Shown here piece after piece: positions 40,943-48,924 of a stretch of 64,000 nt of DNA. The notes beneath the pieces are model-generated. The model was not told where the DNA came from, searched no databases, and saw nothing but the letters and a program-made list of their open reading frames with translations. The number at the start of each line of letters is the position of its first letter. The first letter of the stretch is position 1. A program made the position numbers and the translations under genes. The stretch comes from JAJPIG01 sp035531675 (GTDB taxonomy: Bacteria > Desulfobacterota > Binatia > Binatales > Binataceae). The DNA lies in NCBI GenBank assembly GCA_035531675.1, contig DATKSL010000041.1, positions 1 through 64,000 on the forward strand. The letters are read 5' to 3'.

Positions 40943-40965
40943 GGGCGCCGGCAGCCCCGGCGCCC
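40943..40965. repeat. Hairpin between aldolase and hydrolase genes
   Basis: GGGCGCCGG (40943-40951) and CCGGCGCCC (40957-40965) form a 9-bp stem with a 5-nt loop. No T-run follows on either strand, so it is more likely a message-stability or attenuation element than a strong terminator. Confidence 0.4.
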
Positions 40966-40991
40966 GTCATCCGCTTAGGGAGCGCCATTCC

Positions 40992-41864
40992 ATGTCAATC
41001 TGGACCGGCCTGATGGGCCACGGGGTCAAGCAGACGTTCTATGACGCCGGCGGCGTGCGCACGCGCGCGATCGAGGCTGGTTCCGGCCCGGTGCTGATCT
41101 TCCTGCACGGCACCGGCGGCCATGCCGAGGCTTACACGCGCAATATCGTCGAGCATGCGCGACACTTCCACGTCTATGCGGTCGACATGGTCGGGCATGG
41201 CTACTCGGCGATGCCTGACATCGCGTACCACTACGACGATTACGTGAAATGGCTGCACGACCTGCTCGACGCGATCGGCGCCCGCACGGCGATTATCTCG
41301 GGCGAATCGCTGGGTGCGATGGTCGCGCAACTGTTCGCGATTCGTTATCCCGAGCGCGCCGAAAAAGTGGTGCTCAACACCGGCATCATGTGGCCGTCGG
41401 ACGCCGCCGGGCGCAAGGAAGTAAACGACCTGCTCGAGCGCAGCCGCGCCGCCACCGGCGCGCTCACCCGCGAAACGGTGCGCAAGCGGCTGGATTGGCT
41501 GATGTTCGAGCCGGCCAAGAGCGTGACCGACGAGCTGGTCGAGGTGCGCTATCAAATCTACACCCAGCCGGGACGCGGACCGGTAATCCGCAAGATCGCC
41601 GAGGCCAGTATCAGCGGCCTGCTGGCGTTGGAGGCGGGCAAGGGGCTGTGCGATCCCGAGTTCCTGCGGCGCTGTCGATGCCCCGCGTTGCTGGTCTGGA
41701 CGCGGCATAATCCGGGGCAATCGATCCCGGTCGCCGAGGCCGGCATGCAGCACATCCCCAACGGCCGCATGGTGATCATGGAGAACAGCGCGCATTGGCC
41801 CCAATGGGAGGAGCCCGAGCTGTTCAACAAGCTGCATCTCGAGTTTCTGCGCGGCAACGGCTGA
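40992..41864 (+). CDS. Alpha/beta hydrolase, meta-cleavage product hydrolase-like
   Basis: The protein has 290 residues starting MSIWTGLMGHGVKQTFYDAG at the ATG at 40992, after AGGGAGCG. The oxyanion motif LIFLHGTGGHAEAY, nucleophile elbow ISGESLGAMVAQL (Ser), acid Asp region (LVWTRHNPGQ) and HWPQWEEPELFN (His) give the usual triad. The position between the aldolase and hydratase genes matches the C-C bond hydrolases (DmpD, BphD, HsaD type) that cleave vinylogous 1,5-diketones from extradiol dioxygenases. The product would be 2-hydroxypenta-2,4-dienoate plus an acid. The exact ring-cleavage substrate is not evident. Confidence 0.86.
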   Translation: MSIWTGLMGHGVKQTFYDAGGVRTRAIEAGSGPVLIFLHGTGGHAEAYTRNIVEHARHFHVYAVDMVGHGYSAMPDIAYHYDDYVKWLHDLLDAIGARTAIISGESLGAMVAQLFAIRYPERAEKVVLNTGIMWPSDAAGRKEVNDLLERSRAATGALTRETVRKRLDWLMFEPAKSVTDELVEVRYQIYTQPGRGPVIRKIAEASISGLLALEAGKGLCDPEFLRRCRCPALLVWTRHNPGQSIPVAEAGMQHIPNGRMVIMENSAHWPQWEEPELFNKLHLEFLRGNG

Positions 41865-41889
41865 GCGACCGCTTTCAGGAGAGACTGCC

Positions 41890-42684
41890 ATGGCATCCAC
41901 GATGAATTCAGCGCAAATCAACACGATCGCCAAACGGCTGATCGAGGCCGAAGACAAACGCGCGCCGATTGCGCCGTTGACCACCGAGTTTCCCGAGCTG
42001 GCGGTCGAGGACGCCTACGCAATCCAGCTGGCGGTGCTCGAAGTCAAGAAATCGCGCGGCGAAATGGTGACCGGCCGCAAGGCGGGGCTCACCAGCCAGG
42101 CGATCCAGAAACTGTTCGGCGTCAACGAGCCCGACTTCGGCCATCTGCTGGCGAGCATGATGGTCGAGAGCGGCGCCGCCATCGCGTCGTCGGAAGTGAT
42201 ACAGGCCAAGGCGGAACCGGAAATCGCGTTCGTGCTGGCGCAGGACCTGCGCGGACCGGGGGTGACCGCGCTCGATGTAGTCGGCGCGACGAAATACATC
42301 GTGCCGGTGCTGGAGATAATCGACAGCCGCATCGCGGACTGGAAAATCAAGCTGGGCGATACCATCGCCGACAACGCCTCGTGCGGCAAGGTGGTGATCG
42401 GCGGCCCGGCGCGGCCGGTCACCGGGGTGGACCTGCGATTGGTCGGCGTGGTGTTCGAGAAAAATGGCGAGGTGATCGCGACCGGCGCCGGCGCCGCGGC
42501 GCTCGGCAATCCCGCCATCGCGGTGGCCTGGCTCGCCAACAAGCTGGCCTCCTTCGATCAATATCTGCGCAAGGGCGAGCTGATTCTGCCCGGCTCGCTG
42601 ACCTCGGCGTTCGACGCGAAGCCCGGCGACCATATCCGGGCCACCTTCGATCGGCTGGGCTCGGTCGGCGTGCGCTTCGTCTAA
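41890..42684 (+). CDS. 2-oxopent-4-enoate (2-hydroxypentadienoate) hydratase
   Basis: The enzyme has 264 residues starting MASTMNSAQINTIAKRLIEA. Family landmarks are YAIQLAVLEVKKSRGEMVTG with RKAGLTSQ, AEPEIAFVLAQDL (metal Glu residues), VLEIIDSRIADWKIKLGDTI and NPAIAVAWLANKL. It hydrates 2-hydroxypenta-2,4-dienoate to 4-hydroxy-2-oxovalerate, the substrate of the aldolase at 39854-40906. It ends the four-gene operon. It is more like DmpE/MhpD hydratases than the related 4-oxalocrotonate decarboxylases, but the two families are close. Confidence 0.9.
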   Translation: MASTMNSAQINTIAKRLIEAEDKRAPIAPLTTEFPELAVEDAYAIQLAVLEVKKSRGEMVTGRKAGLTSQAIQKLFGVNEPDFGHLLASMMVESGAAIASSEVIQAKAEPEIAFVLAQDLRGPGVTALDVVGATKYIVPVLEIIDSRIADWKIKLGDTIADNASCGKVVIGGPARPVTGVDLRLVGVVFEKNGEVIATGAGAAALGNPAIAVAWLANKLASFDQYLRKGELILPGSLTSAFDAKPGDHIRATFDRLGSVGVRFV

Positions 42685-42845
42685 TTCGTTGCGCAAAGAT
42701 TTCACACTTATCGGGCGCGATCGCTCCCGCCGCGAGGCCGCTTCGCTGCGCGTTCGGCCCGTTGAGCGGTTAAGCAATAAAGGCTAAAATAGCAAGGAGA
42801 AGACATATTAAGGCTGATATAGCTAGCACAAGGAGCGCGCCCTCG
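42685..42845. promoter_or_regulatory. Leader region of the hemerythrin gene with repeated AGGCT motif
   Basis: This 161-bp gap ends in an AT-richer segment with two similar boxes 30 bp apart, AGGCTAAAATAGC (42781-42793) and AGGCTGATATAGC (42811-42823). TAAAAT in the first could be a -10 hexamer. A related box lies upstream of the haem protein gene at 52515-52534. Confidence 0.4.
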
Positions 42846-43466
42846 ATGAGCGAGATCACCGTCACCATCCATAACTACCATGAGCGATTGCTGAGGGACT
42901 TGCGTGAGCAGAGCGCGATGTTCAACGCGGATCCCTCGGAAGAGAGCGGGAGCAAGCTGCTGGCTCTGCTGCATGACGATCTGATCCGCCACACCGCGGA
43001 CGAGGAGCGCGACTTCTACCCGCTGATCGATCAGATAATCAAGGCGGAACCCGGTGGCGCGACCGCGAGCATGGTGATCGACCACGAGTTCATCGGCGAG
43101 TACGTGGACTGGATAGAGGCGGCGCTGCAGTCGCTGCGCAGCGCCACTGGCAGCCATCGCGAGCTTCTGCTAAGTCAGCTGCGACGCTACCTGGTGCAAC
43201 TCGAGGCGGTCCTCAATCTGCACATGGAAAAAGAAGAACGCCTGTTTCTGCCGATGATCGAGCGGCATGTCTCGCTGGTGAATCAGCAGCGGATGCTGGC
43301 GGCGATGAACGGCACTGCGATGAACGGGTCGGACGGCGATCTGCCGGTTGACGGCAAGGCTGCCGCGGGCAAGAGCGCGCGCAAAAAAGCCCCCAGCGCA
43401 AGAGCGGTCCATAATGGCGAGGCCGCGCGTTCGGCGGGCGATAAGCATCACCAACCACGCCGATGA
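42846..43466 (+). CDS. Hemerythrin-domain protein
   Basis: The protein has 206 residues. Helices with di-iron ligands are visible in ITVTIHNYHERLLRDLREQS, LLHDDLIRHTADEERDFYPL, MVIDHEFIGEYVDWIEAAL and LEAVLNLHMEKEERLFLPMI (H-x3-E-type pairs). Cytoplasmic hemerythrins of this type bind O2 or NO, or protect iron-sulfur enzymes. The last 65 residues are a low-complexity basic tail (GKSARKKAPSARAV). It is followed 42 bp later by a polytopic haem-copper-oxidase-like gene, so the two may form a gas-handling pair. The start at 42846 follows an AAGGAG-like site at 42829-42835. Confidence 0.85.
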   Translation: MSEITVTIHNYHERLLRDLREQSAMFNADPSEESGSKLLALLHDDLIRHTADEERDFYPLIDQIIKAEPGGATASMVIDHEFIGEYVDWIEAALQSLRSATGSHRELLLSQLRRYLVQLEAVLNLHMEKEERLFLPMIERHVSLVNQQRMLAAMNGTAMNGSDGDLPVDGKAAAGKSARKKAPSARAVHNGEAARSAGDKHHQPRR

Positions 43467-43508
43467 CCCGCGCGCACGCGGTCTCGGCCCCAGGGGCATC
43501 GTCTTTCC

Positions 43509-44831
43509 TTGATCGAATCTGACCCTGCCGAGACGCCGCCCGGCCATCGCGCCGCGCCGCACGCGCATACCGATCCCGATCTGCCGCGGCGCCGGCCATT
43601 TCGCACGCCGCTGAATTTCTTCGTTCTTGGAATCCTGTTCTTTGCCATGGGCCTGATGGCCGCGCCGTTCGTGATCGGCGAGGCGATCGAATTCTTCTAC
43701 CAGCCGATGCTGCTGGCGCTGGTCCATAGCTTCACCCTGGGCTGGATCACGGCGACCATCATGGGCGTCATGTATCGCTACGTGCCGTCGTTGACCCACA
43801 CGCGCATCCGCTTTCCGCGGCTGGCGGCGCTGCAGTTCGCGCTCTACGTGATCGGCGTGCTCGGGATGGTCAGTCATTTCGCGAGCGGCGCATGGGTGGG
43901 GCTGTGGTGGTCGGCGATCGTGATGGTGCTGAGCGTGATCCTGTTCGCGGTTAACCTGGTGCCGTGCCTGGCGCCGCATTTCGGCACGGGAATCGCCGAG
44001 ACCGGGATGCTGCTGGCGATTGGATTTCTGCTGGCGGCGGCGAGCTGGGGGCTGCTGCTCGGGCTCGACAAGAGCTTCGGCTTTCTCGGCGGCGACCTGT
44101 TGAGCAATCTCGGCGGGCACGTGGCGCTGGCGGCCGTCGGATGGGTGAGCCTGGCGATTTGCGCGGTCTCCTACCGGATGATCCCGGCCTTTACGCTGCC
44201 CTCAGTAACCCTGCCGCGAGCCGCGTTGTGGCAACTGGCGGCGCTGGCCTTGGGCGCGGCGGTGTTGGCTGCGATTCTGATTGCGCGGGGCCGTGGCGCG
44301 ATGCTCGGTGGTGCGCTGATCGCCGCGGCGCTGATCGGATACATCGCGATCATGATCCGGATGGTCGCCGCGCATCGCGTGCCGATCGATTGGACCGCGC
44401 GTCACGCGCTGTGCGGCATCGGCTGGCTGCTGATCGCATGCGCGCTCGGACTGCTGCTCGATTGGGCGGGCTCCGACACCGTCATCGGCAATCGCGCGGC
44501 CGGCGCGTTCGCCGTCACCGGCCTGCTGGGATGGGCCGGAAACTTCATCATCGGGATGTCCTACGCCCTGTTTCCGGGGCTGGTCGCACGGGTCAGGTCC
44601 GAGGCCGGATGGGCGGCGATTCCTGCCGCGCGGCTCTCGATAGCGGGGCCGCGCCTTTGGATCTGGCTGGTCTTCAATCTTGGCGTCGCGATCACTGCCG
44701 CGGGACTTGCCGCCGGCAACGCCTGGTTGGCGCGGATCGGCGCGACCGCCTGCGCGGCTGCCGCGGTTCCATATGCGGCGGCCGCGCTGGCGACGCTCGT
44801 GCGTGCCTATCGCGAAGGCGAGGGCGGGTAG
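43509..44831 (+). CDS. Polytopic membrane protein resembling haem-copper oxidase subunit I
   Basis: The protein has 440 residues if TTG at 43509 is the start; the first 36 are polar and His/Pro-rich, and the hydrophobic part begins FRTPLNFFVLGILFFAMGLM. About 11-12 membrane helices follow. Histidines lie in or near helices (LALVHSFTLGWITATIMGV, MVSHFASGAWVG and NLGGHVALAAVGWVSLAI), which suggests haem ligation as in cbb3-type or NO reductase-like subunit I homologues. The full set of six metal histidines is not evident, so enzyme activity is unclear. No subunit II or III is nearby. Its neighbour is a hemerythrin gene. Confidence 0.65.
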   Translation: MIESDPAETPPGHRAAPHAHTDPDLPRRRPFRTPLNFFVLGILFFAMGLMAAPFVIGEAIEFFYQPMLLALVHSFTLGWITATIMGVMYRYVPSLTHTRIRFPRLAALQFALYVIGVLGMVSHFASGAWVGLWWSAIVMVLSVILFAVNLVPCLAPHFGTGIAETGMLLAIGFLLAAASWGLLLGLDKSFGFLGGDLLSNLGGHVALAAVGWVSLAICAVSYRMIPAFTLPSVTLPRAALWQLAALALGAAVLAAILIARGRGAMLGGALIAAALIGYIAIMIRMVAAHRVPIDWTARHALCGIGWLLIACALGLLLDWAGSDTVIGNRAAGAFAVTGLLGWAGNFIIGMSYALFPGLVARVRSEAGWAAIPAARLSIAGPRLWIWLVFNLGVAITAAGLAAGNAWLARIGATACAAAAVPYAAAALATLVRAYREGEGG

Positions 44832-44834
44832 CTT

Positions 44835-45737
44835 CTAGAGCGAGCCGCGGTCCATGCCCATCGCGGGTTCGACGAACTCGTGGCCCCAGATGTCCTTGGT
44901 GTAGTACTCGGTCTGATGGGTTGCGTTGCGCGAGCCGGAGCCGTACTCGAACAGCCATCCCGACGGATTGCGCATGTAGAACGACAGCATCCGGTCGTTG
45001 GAGTGCTTGCCGAGCGTAATCGCGATCGGAATCTTGCGCCGCTTGACCAGATCGTAGGTCATGCCGACGTCGTCGATCTCGGTAACTTCGATCATCAGGT
45101 GATTGATGCGCTTCTCCATCGGACCGAGCCCGAAAGCGATCGAATGGTCGCGCTCGTTGCAATGCATGAAGTACGGCATCACCTTGTGGCCGTCGCCGAC
45201 CGTGAGCTTGTACTCGACGGTCCCGCGCATGCCGAGCACCCGGCTGTAGAATTGCTGCGAGGCGTCGACGTTGTCGGCGCGGATGATGGTATGGCCGATG
45301 CCGCCTGCGCCGGTGGCGAATTTGCCGAACATCCGGCGCCCCGGATAGAACGGCATCGAAGCTTCGATATGCGGGCCGTGGAAAATCTCGAGCGGATTGC
45401 CCGACGGATCTTCGAGCTTGATCAGGCCGAGCACGTGGCGCTCGGTGCACTCGTCCTCGGAGCCGACCTTGAACGGTACTTCCATATGCTTGAGATGGTC
45501 TTCCATCTCTTTCAGTTCATCGGGACCAGCCACGCGCAGGCCGAGATAGGCCAGATCGTCCTTGCCGTTGATATGCAAGGCGATGCGATGGTGCCATTCG
45601 TCCATCCGCAGATAGGCGCGGTCGCCTTCGCCCTCATCGAGCCACTCCATGCCGACCACCTGGGTGGCGTATTCCTTCCAGGCCTTGGGGTCGCTGATGT
45701 AAACGCCGAGATAGCCGAACTCCGTGATCTGGGCCAT
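44835..45737 (-). CDS. NahC-like extradiol ring-cleavage dioxygenase (VOC fold)
   Basis: The enzyme has 300 residues from the ATG at 45737 (MAQITEFGYLGVYISDPKAW), preceded by GGAGGG. Two VOC modules are present. The iron ligands are His in GGIGHTIIRADN, His in MHCNERDHSIAFG and Glu in GWLFEYGSG. The protein follows 1,2-dihydroxynaphthalene dioxygenase, for example WLDEGEGDRAYLRMDEWHHR, LAYLGLRVAGPDEL and RINHLMIEVTEIDDVGMTYD, more than catechol 2,3-dioxygenases. It would open bicyclic (or biphenyl or steroid-like) catechols, giving chromene-type products for the NahD-like isomerases. It ends 4 bp from the convergent membrane-protein gene. Confidence 0.9.
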   Translation of the reverse strand: MAQITEFGYLGVYISDPKAWKEYATQVVGMEWLDEGEGDRAYLRMDEWHHRIALHINGKDDLAYLGLRVAGPDELKEMEDHLKHMEVPFKVGSEDECTERHVLGLIKLEDPSGNPLEIFHGPHIEASMPFYPGRRMFGKFATGAGGIGHTIIRADNVDASQQFYSRVLGMRGTVEYKLTVGDGHKVMPYFMHCNERDHSIAFGLGPMEKRINHLMIEVTEIDDVGMTYDLVKRRKIPIAITLGKHSNDRMLSFYMRNPSGWLFEYGSGSRNATHQTEYYTKDIWGHEFVEPAMGMDRGSL

Positions 45738-45819
45738 ATACCGTCCCTCCGCTAGTCTCATTATCTCCCATGAAAGCGGCTGTCTATCAAGCCGGCTCGC
45801 ACAAACCGGGCTCAAGCGA

Positions 45820-46872
45820 TCATAAATCAGGACCGACCATCAGTTCATGCATCGCCGGATCGGACATAAACCGCTCCGACAACGGGCACAGCAGCTCGAC
45901 ATACAGCCCGGCCAGTTTCTCGCGCGTGTCGGCGTAGCAATAGTAGACGTCGGAGCCCTGGCCGTCCTGGATTATCGGCATCCCTTCGGCTTCGAGGCGC
46001 TTGGTTATCAGGCCCAGTTCTTCGGGACCGCACAGGGTCGTCATGATGTGATTCAGTCCCTCGCCCTGCTTATCCAGCATGTCCTGGTAAATCGTGGGAC
46101 CGTAAATCTGCTCGACGATTTCGATGCCGAAGTCGTTCTTGCGTCCGAGTGAGAGCCGGAAACGGGTGTCGGCGCTCTTGCCGAAGTAATGCGTATCCTG
46201 GCTGCTGACGCCGGTCTGATTGTCAAAATCGAACCACTGCTCGAAGCCCAGCAGACGCTGGTAGTTATCGCGCATCGAGAGGCGTTTGTTCCTGGTCAGC
46301 ACGCACGCATGATAGATTTTTTCGCTCGGACATCCCGCCGCACCCGCCACCTTGCTGTCGATAGTAATAACCTCGTCGGGCTTGAGCCGCGGATCCGATT
46401 GCCAATCCGGCCGCAGCGGACACAGAACTTCATAGGTGGTGCCGAGATACGAGGTCGAGTCCAGATAGTAATACTCCAGCGTATCGGTCACGGTGGCGCT
46501 CTGACTGACGGTGATACCCTCGCTTTCGAGCCACGGCCGGAGCTGCCTGAATTCCGCCGGCGAGCAGATGGTGGGAAACAGATGATGCATGCCTTCGCCG
46601 TGCGTTTCGAGGAATTCGCCGTAGACGCTGTCGCCTGAAACCGGCTGGCAGAGCTCGAAGGCGATTTTGCCCCGGGCGCCGAGCACCGAAATAAACGAAT
46701 GCTTGACCGGCTTGCCGTGCAGGGTCGCATCGGGCATCCGCGACGAATCCTGGCGGCGAACCTCCCAGCGCTCGATGCCGAAGAAGCGCGAGAACTGTTC
46801 GATGTATCGCCGATAGTCGCTGACGACCACGCCGATATGATGATGGCGCTCGACGGGCAGCAGATTTCCCAT
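45820..46872 (-). CDS. Two-module VOC-superfamily protein of unknown function
   Basis: The protein has 350 residues. Two glyoxalase-like modules are visible: RHHHIGVVVSDYRRYIEQFS (from about 10) and KIYHACVLTRNKRLSMRDNY (from about 185). Both end with Glu-containing strands (GTTYEVLCPL and GLYVELLCPL). Each looks like the methylmalonyl-CoA epimerase/glyoxalase_4 type with GEGMHHLFPTI and GEGLNHIMTTL. It is unlike known catechol dioxygenases in sequence. It lies between the NahC-like gene and the ring dioxygenase genes on the same strand, so a role in the same pathway (isomerase or ring-cleavage enzyme) is likely but unproven. Confidence 0.7.
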   Translation of the reverse strand: MGNLLPVERHHHIGVVVSDYRRYIEQFSRFFGIERWEVRRQDSSRMPDATLHGKPVKHSFISVLGARGKIAFELCQPVSGDSVYGEFLETHGEGMHHLFPTICSPAEFRQLRPWLESEGITVSQSATVTDTLEYYYLDSTSYLGTTYEVLCPLRPDWQSDPRLKPDEVITIDSKVAGAAGCPSEKIYHACVLTRNKRLSMRDNYQRLLGFEQWFDFDNQTGVSSQDTHYFGKSADTRFRLSLGRKNDFGIEIVEQIYGPTIYQDMLDKQGEGLNHIMTTLCGPEELGLITKRLEAEGMPIIQDGQGSDVYYCYADTREKLAGLYVELLCPLSERFMSDPAMHELMVGPDL

Positions 46873-46933
46873 GGTGATTCTCCTCGTGGTCAGAACGGCA
46901 CGGCGCCGCGAGCATTGCGCGGCGTCGCGGCCG

Positions 46934-47440
46934 CTAAAAGAATACCGAGATCGATTCGATAACGTTGTGATCCAGGATTATCAGCCGCTCCAGCAATCGC
47001 CAGCCGCCGGCGGTCTTGCGCCAGGTGTCCTCGCGCGTGCCGAAGAAAGTTCGTTCGTCGCGATCGCCGGCGCTGCGGAACACGATGAAATTCGACGCCA
47101 CCCGCGCGGTGTCGTCCTTCGCGTCCATCGCCAGCACCCTGACATTGGCGACGATATGGCGGGTGCGGGAGGACGGCTCTTCGGCGTGAGCCCAGCCGGT
47201 CCGTATCCGTCTGACGCGGGCGGCGAGGTCGGCTTTGCGATCATCGAAATGGGCCACCAGCTCGGGCCGGGCGAGATTTTCGACGCCGCGCGGCAGCGTC
47301 GCCCGGACCGGCGCGAAGTAGCGCAGCGCGTCGTCGAGCATCTCGAGCCATTCCTCGAAGCGATCGGAATCCAGCAGCGCCGCTTCGCGGAACAACAACT
47401 CCTCGAAGAGGCGGCGATGCTCGTCCAACGAGGCCGTCAT
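46934..47440 (-). CDS. Aromatic-ring-hydroxylating dioxygenase beta subunit
   Basis: The protein has 168 residues from the ATG at 47440 (MTASLDEHRRLFEELLFREA). A longer in-frame GTG start is rejected because it would lie inside the alpha-subunit gene. The cone-shaped NTF2-like fold is shown by FEEWLEMLDDALRYFAPVRA, TRHIVANVRVLAMDAKDDT, RVASNFIVFRS and GGWRLLERLIILDHNVIES. The beta subunit supports the alpha3beta3 oxygenase and carries no metal. Its start overlaps the alpha stop by 4 nt (ATGA), so the two are coupled. It ends 61 bp before the two-module VOC gene. Confidence 0.9.
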   Translation of the reverse strand: MTASLDEHRRLFEELLFREAALLDSDRFEEWLEMLDDALRYFAPVRATLPRGVENLARPELVAHFDDRKADLAARVRRIRTGWAHAEEPSSRTRHIVANVRVLAMDAKDDTARVASNFIVFRSAGDRDERTFFGTREDTWRKTAGGWRLLERLIILDHNVIESISVFF

Positions 47441-48732
47441 CGTGGCACCTCGCCGCGCTCCATCAGCTCGCGCCAGCGTTCGTAAAAGCCGAACACGCCG
47501 ATCTCGGTGTTCGGCGGATGGGTAAGGCCGGGACGATCGGGACGGGTCTGCCCGCGGCCCGCGCCCATCCCGTAGTAAAGCGGGAAGCGACGGCGATAAA
47601 AACCGCGCATCGATTGGCTCGCGTCCATCCACATCTCGCCGTCATCCTGCTCGAAGATGCCGCTCGGAGAAAAGGTGCGGTTCTGCTGATCGCGCGCAAA
47701 GTCGCGGACCGTCTGCGGCGCTTCCTTGTCGACCATCGTCAGCGACCAGATCTCATGTTCCAGCGGACTGCGCGGATGATTCACGCGCACGCTGGCGAAG
47801 CCCAGCGTTACGATGATCGACAGGTTAGGAAAGATGTTGGCCACGTAGGTGATGCCGTCGTTGACCAGGTTCGCCTGCTCCGGAGTGAGCCGCCGCTTTG
47901 CAGCCGCGCGGACCGCCGCCTCATAGGACACCGCTTCGGCCGGATAATTCCTGGTGTAGCCGAGCGTCAGAATCATGAAACCGTGACCGTTGCCGCATTT
48001 GATCTCGAGGTCGCGGCGGTCCGGCGCGGTGCCGCGAAATTCGCTCACGTCGAGGTAACCGCTCTCGAGCACGCTGCGATGCAGAAAGTCGGGATGATAA
48101 TTATCCCCGCATTGCTGCTCGGAGTTGACCTTCCAGTTGCCGCGAACCGTCCATCGATGGACCCCGGGCAGCGCCACCGGACCGCCTTCGGTGCGATCGA
48201 AGATCACGTCCAGGTACCATTTCGCATTGCCGAGGTACGAGGTCAGGCTCTCGGCTTGCGGATCGAAGTTGGCAAAGATCAAGTTGCGATAAGTTTCGAC
48301 CCTCGGCACCTCCAGCAATCCCCATTCGCTGCGGTCGAAGTTCTCGTCGTAGGCTTCCTTGAATCGCGGCACCCCCACCAGCTTGCCAGCGATATCATAG
48401 GTCCAGCCGTGATATGGGCAGGTGAAGCTGCGGGTGTTGCCGTAGTCGATGCGGCATACGCGGGAGGCGCGATGGCGGCAGGAGTTGACCAGCACGTGAA
48501 TCTCGCCTTGCGTGTCGCGGGTGACGATTACGCGCTCCTCGCCCATCGAATTCGTAATGAAGTCGCCGGGCTCCGGAATCTGCGATTCGCATCCCACGAA
48601 CAGCCAACAGTGGCCGAAGACGCGCTCCTGTTCGAGCTCGTAGAGCGACGGCTCGACAAAGACCCGCGGGCTTACGGTCTTGCGATCCAGGTCAACCAGC
48701 TCGCTGCAATCGAATGAAGTAGCGCTCTTCAT
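47437..48732 (-). CDS. Aromatic-ring-hydroxylating dioxygenase alpha subunit (Rieske)
   Basis: The protein has 431 residues. The Rieske cluster ligands are CRHRASR (C-x-H) and CPYHGW (C-x2-H). The mononuclear iron site lies in KVNSEQQCGDNYHPDFLH, with a carboxylate ligand expected near the C terminus (QQDDGEMW-like region, EQDDGEMWMDASQSMRG). It aligns with naphthalene/biphenyl-type alpha subunits (GHCWLFVGCESQIPEPGDF, VNSCRHRAS). It would add O2 to an aromatic ring to give a cis-dihydrodiol. Ferredoxin, reductase and dihydrodiol dehydrogenase are not in the window. It heads a minus-strand group with the beta subunit, two-module VOC and NahC-like genes. Confidence 0.92.
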   Translation of the reverse strand: MKSATSFDCSELVDLDRKTVSPRVFVEPSLYELEQERVFGHCWLFVGCESQIPEPGDFITNSMGEERVIVTRDTQGEIHVLVNSCRHRASRVCRIDYGNTRSFTCPYHGWTYDIAGKLVGVPRFKEAYDENFDRSEWGLLEVPRVETYRNLIFANFDPQAESLTSYLGNAKWYLDVIFDRTEGGPVALPGVHRWTVRGNWKVNSEQQCGDNYHPDFLHRSVLESGYLDVSEFRGTAPDRRDLEIKCGNGHGFMILTLGYTRNYPAEAVSYEAAVRAAAKRRLTPEQANLVNDGITYVANIFPNLSIIVTLGFASVRVNHPRSPLEHEIWSLTMVDKEAPQTVRDFARDQQNRTFSPSGIFEQDDGEMWMDASQSMRGFYRRRFPLYYGMGAGRGQTRPDRPGLTHPPNTEIGVFGFYERWRELMERGEVPR

Positions 48733-48924
48733 ACCCTTGAGTCACTCCCAAAAACGACGCTCGGGAATCGGACGGAATCGACTACCTGCCGCGTCTGTAA
48801 GCCAAGTGGCCGCTCATTACAAGGGCGACGACGGGTGTGCAGTTGCCGGGCGCGGCGGCGTGGCGTGATCGCATAGTCAGCAACGGCGAAATTGGGTTAA
48901 GATATTCGGCGCGGAGGAGTGAGA
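48733..48924. promoter_or_regulatory. Divergent intergenic region
   Basis: The 192-bp gap separates the dioxygenase operon (minus) from the flavin monooxygenase gene (plus). GGAGG at 48913-48917 is the plus-strand ribosome site. GGGTTAAGATATTC near 48894-48907 is a possible -10 region. No clear operator palindrome was found. Confidence 0.35.

Noticed and set aside
47441..47632. An extended start for the dioxygenase beta subunit
   Set aside because: The extra residues are in the alpha gene's antisense-like second frame and lack similarity to beta subunits. The ATG at 47440 overlaps the alpha stop.
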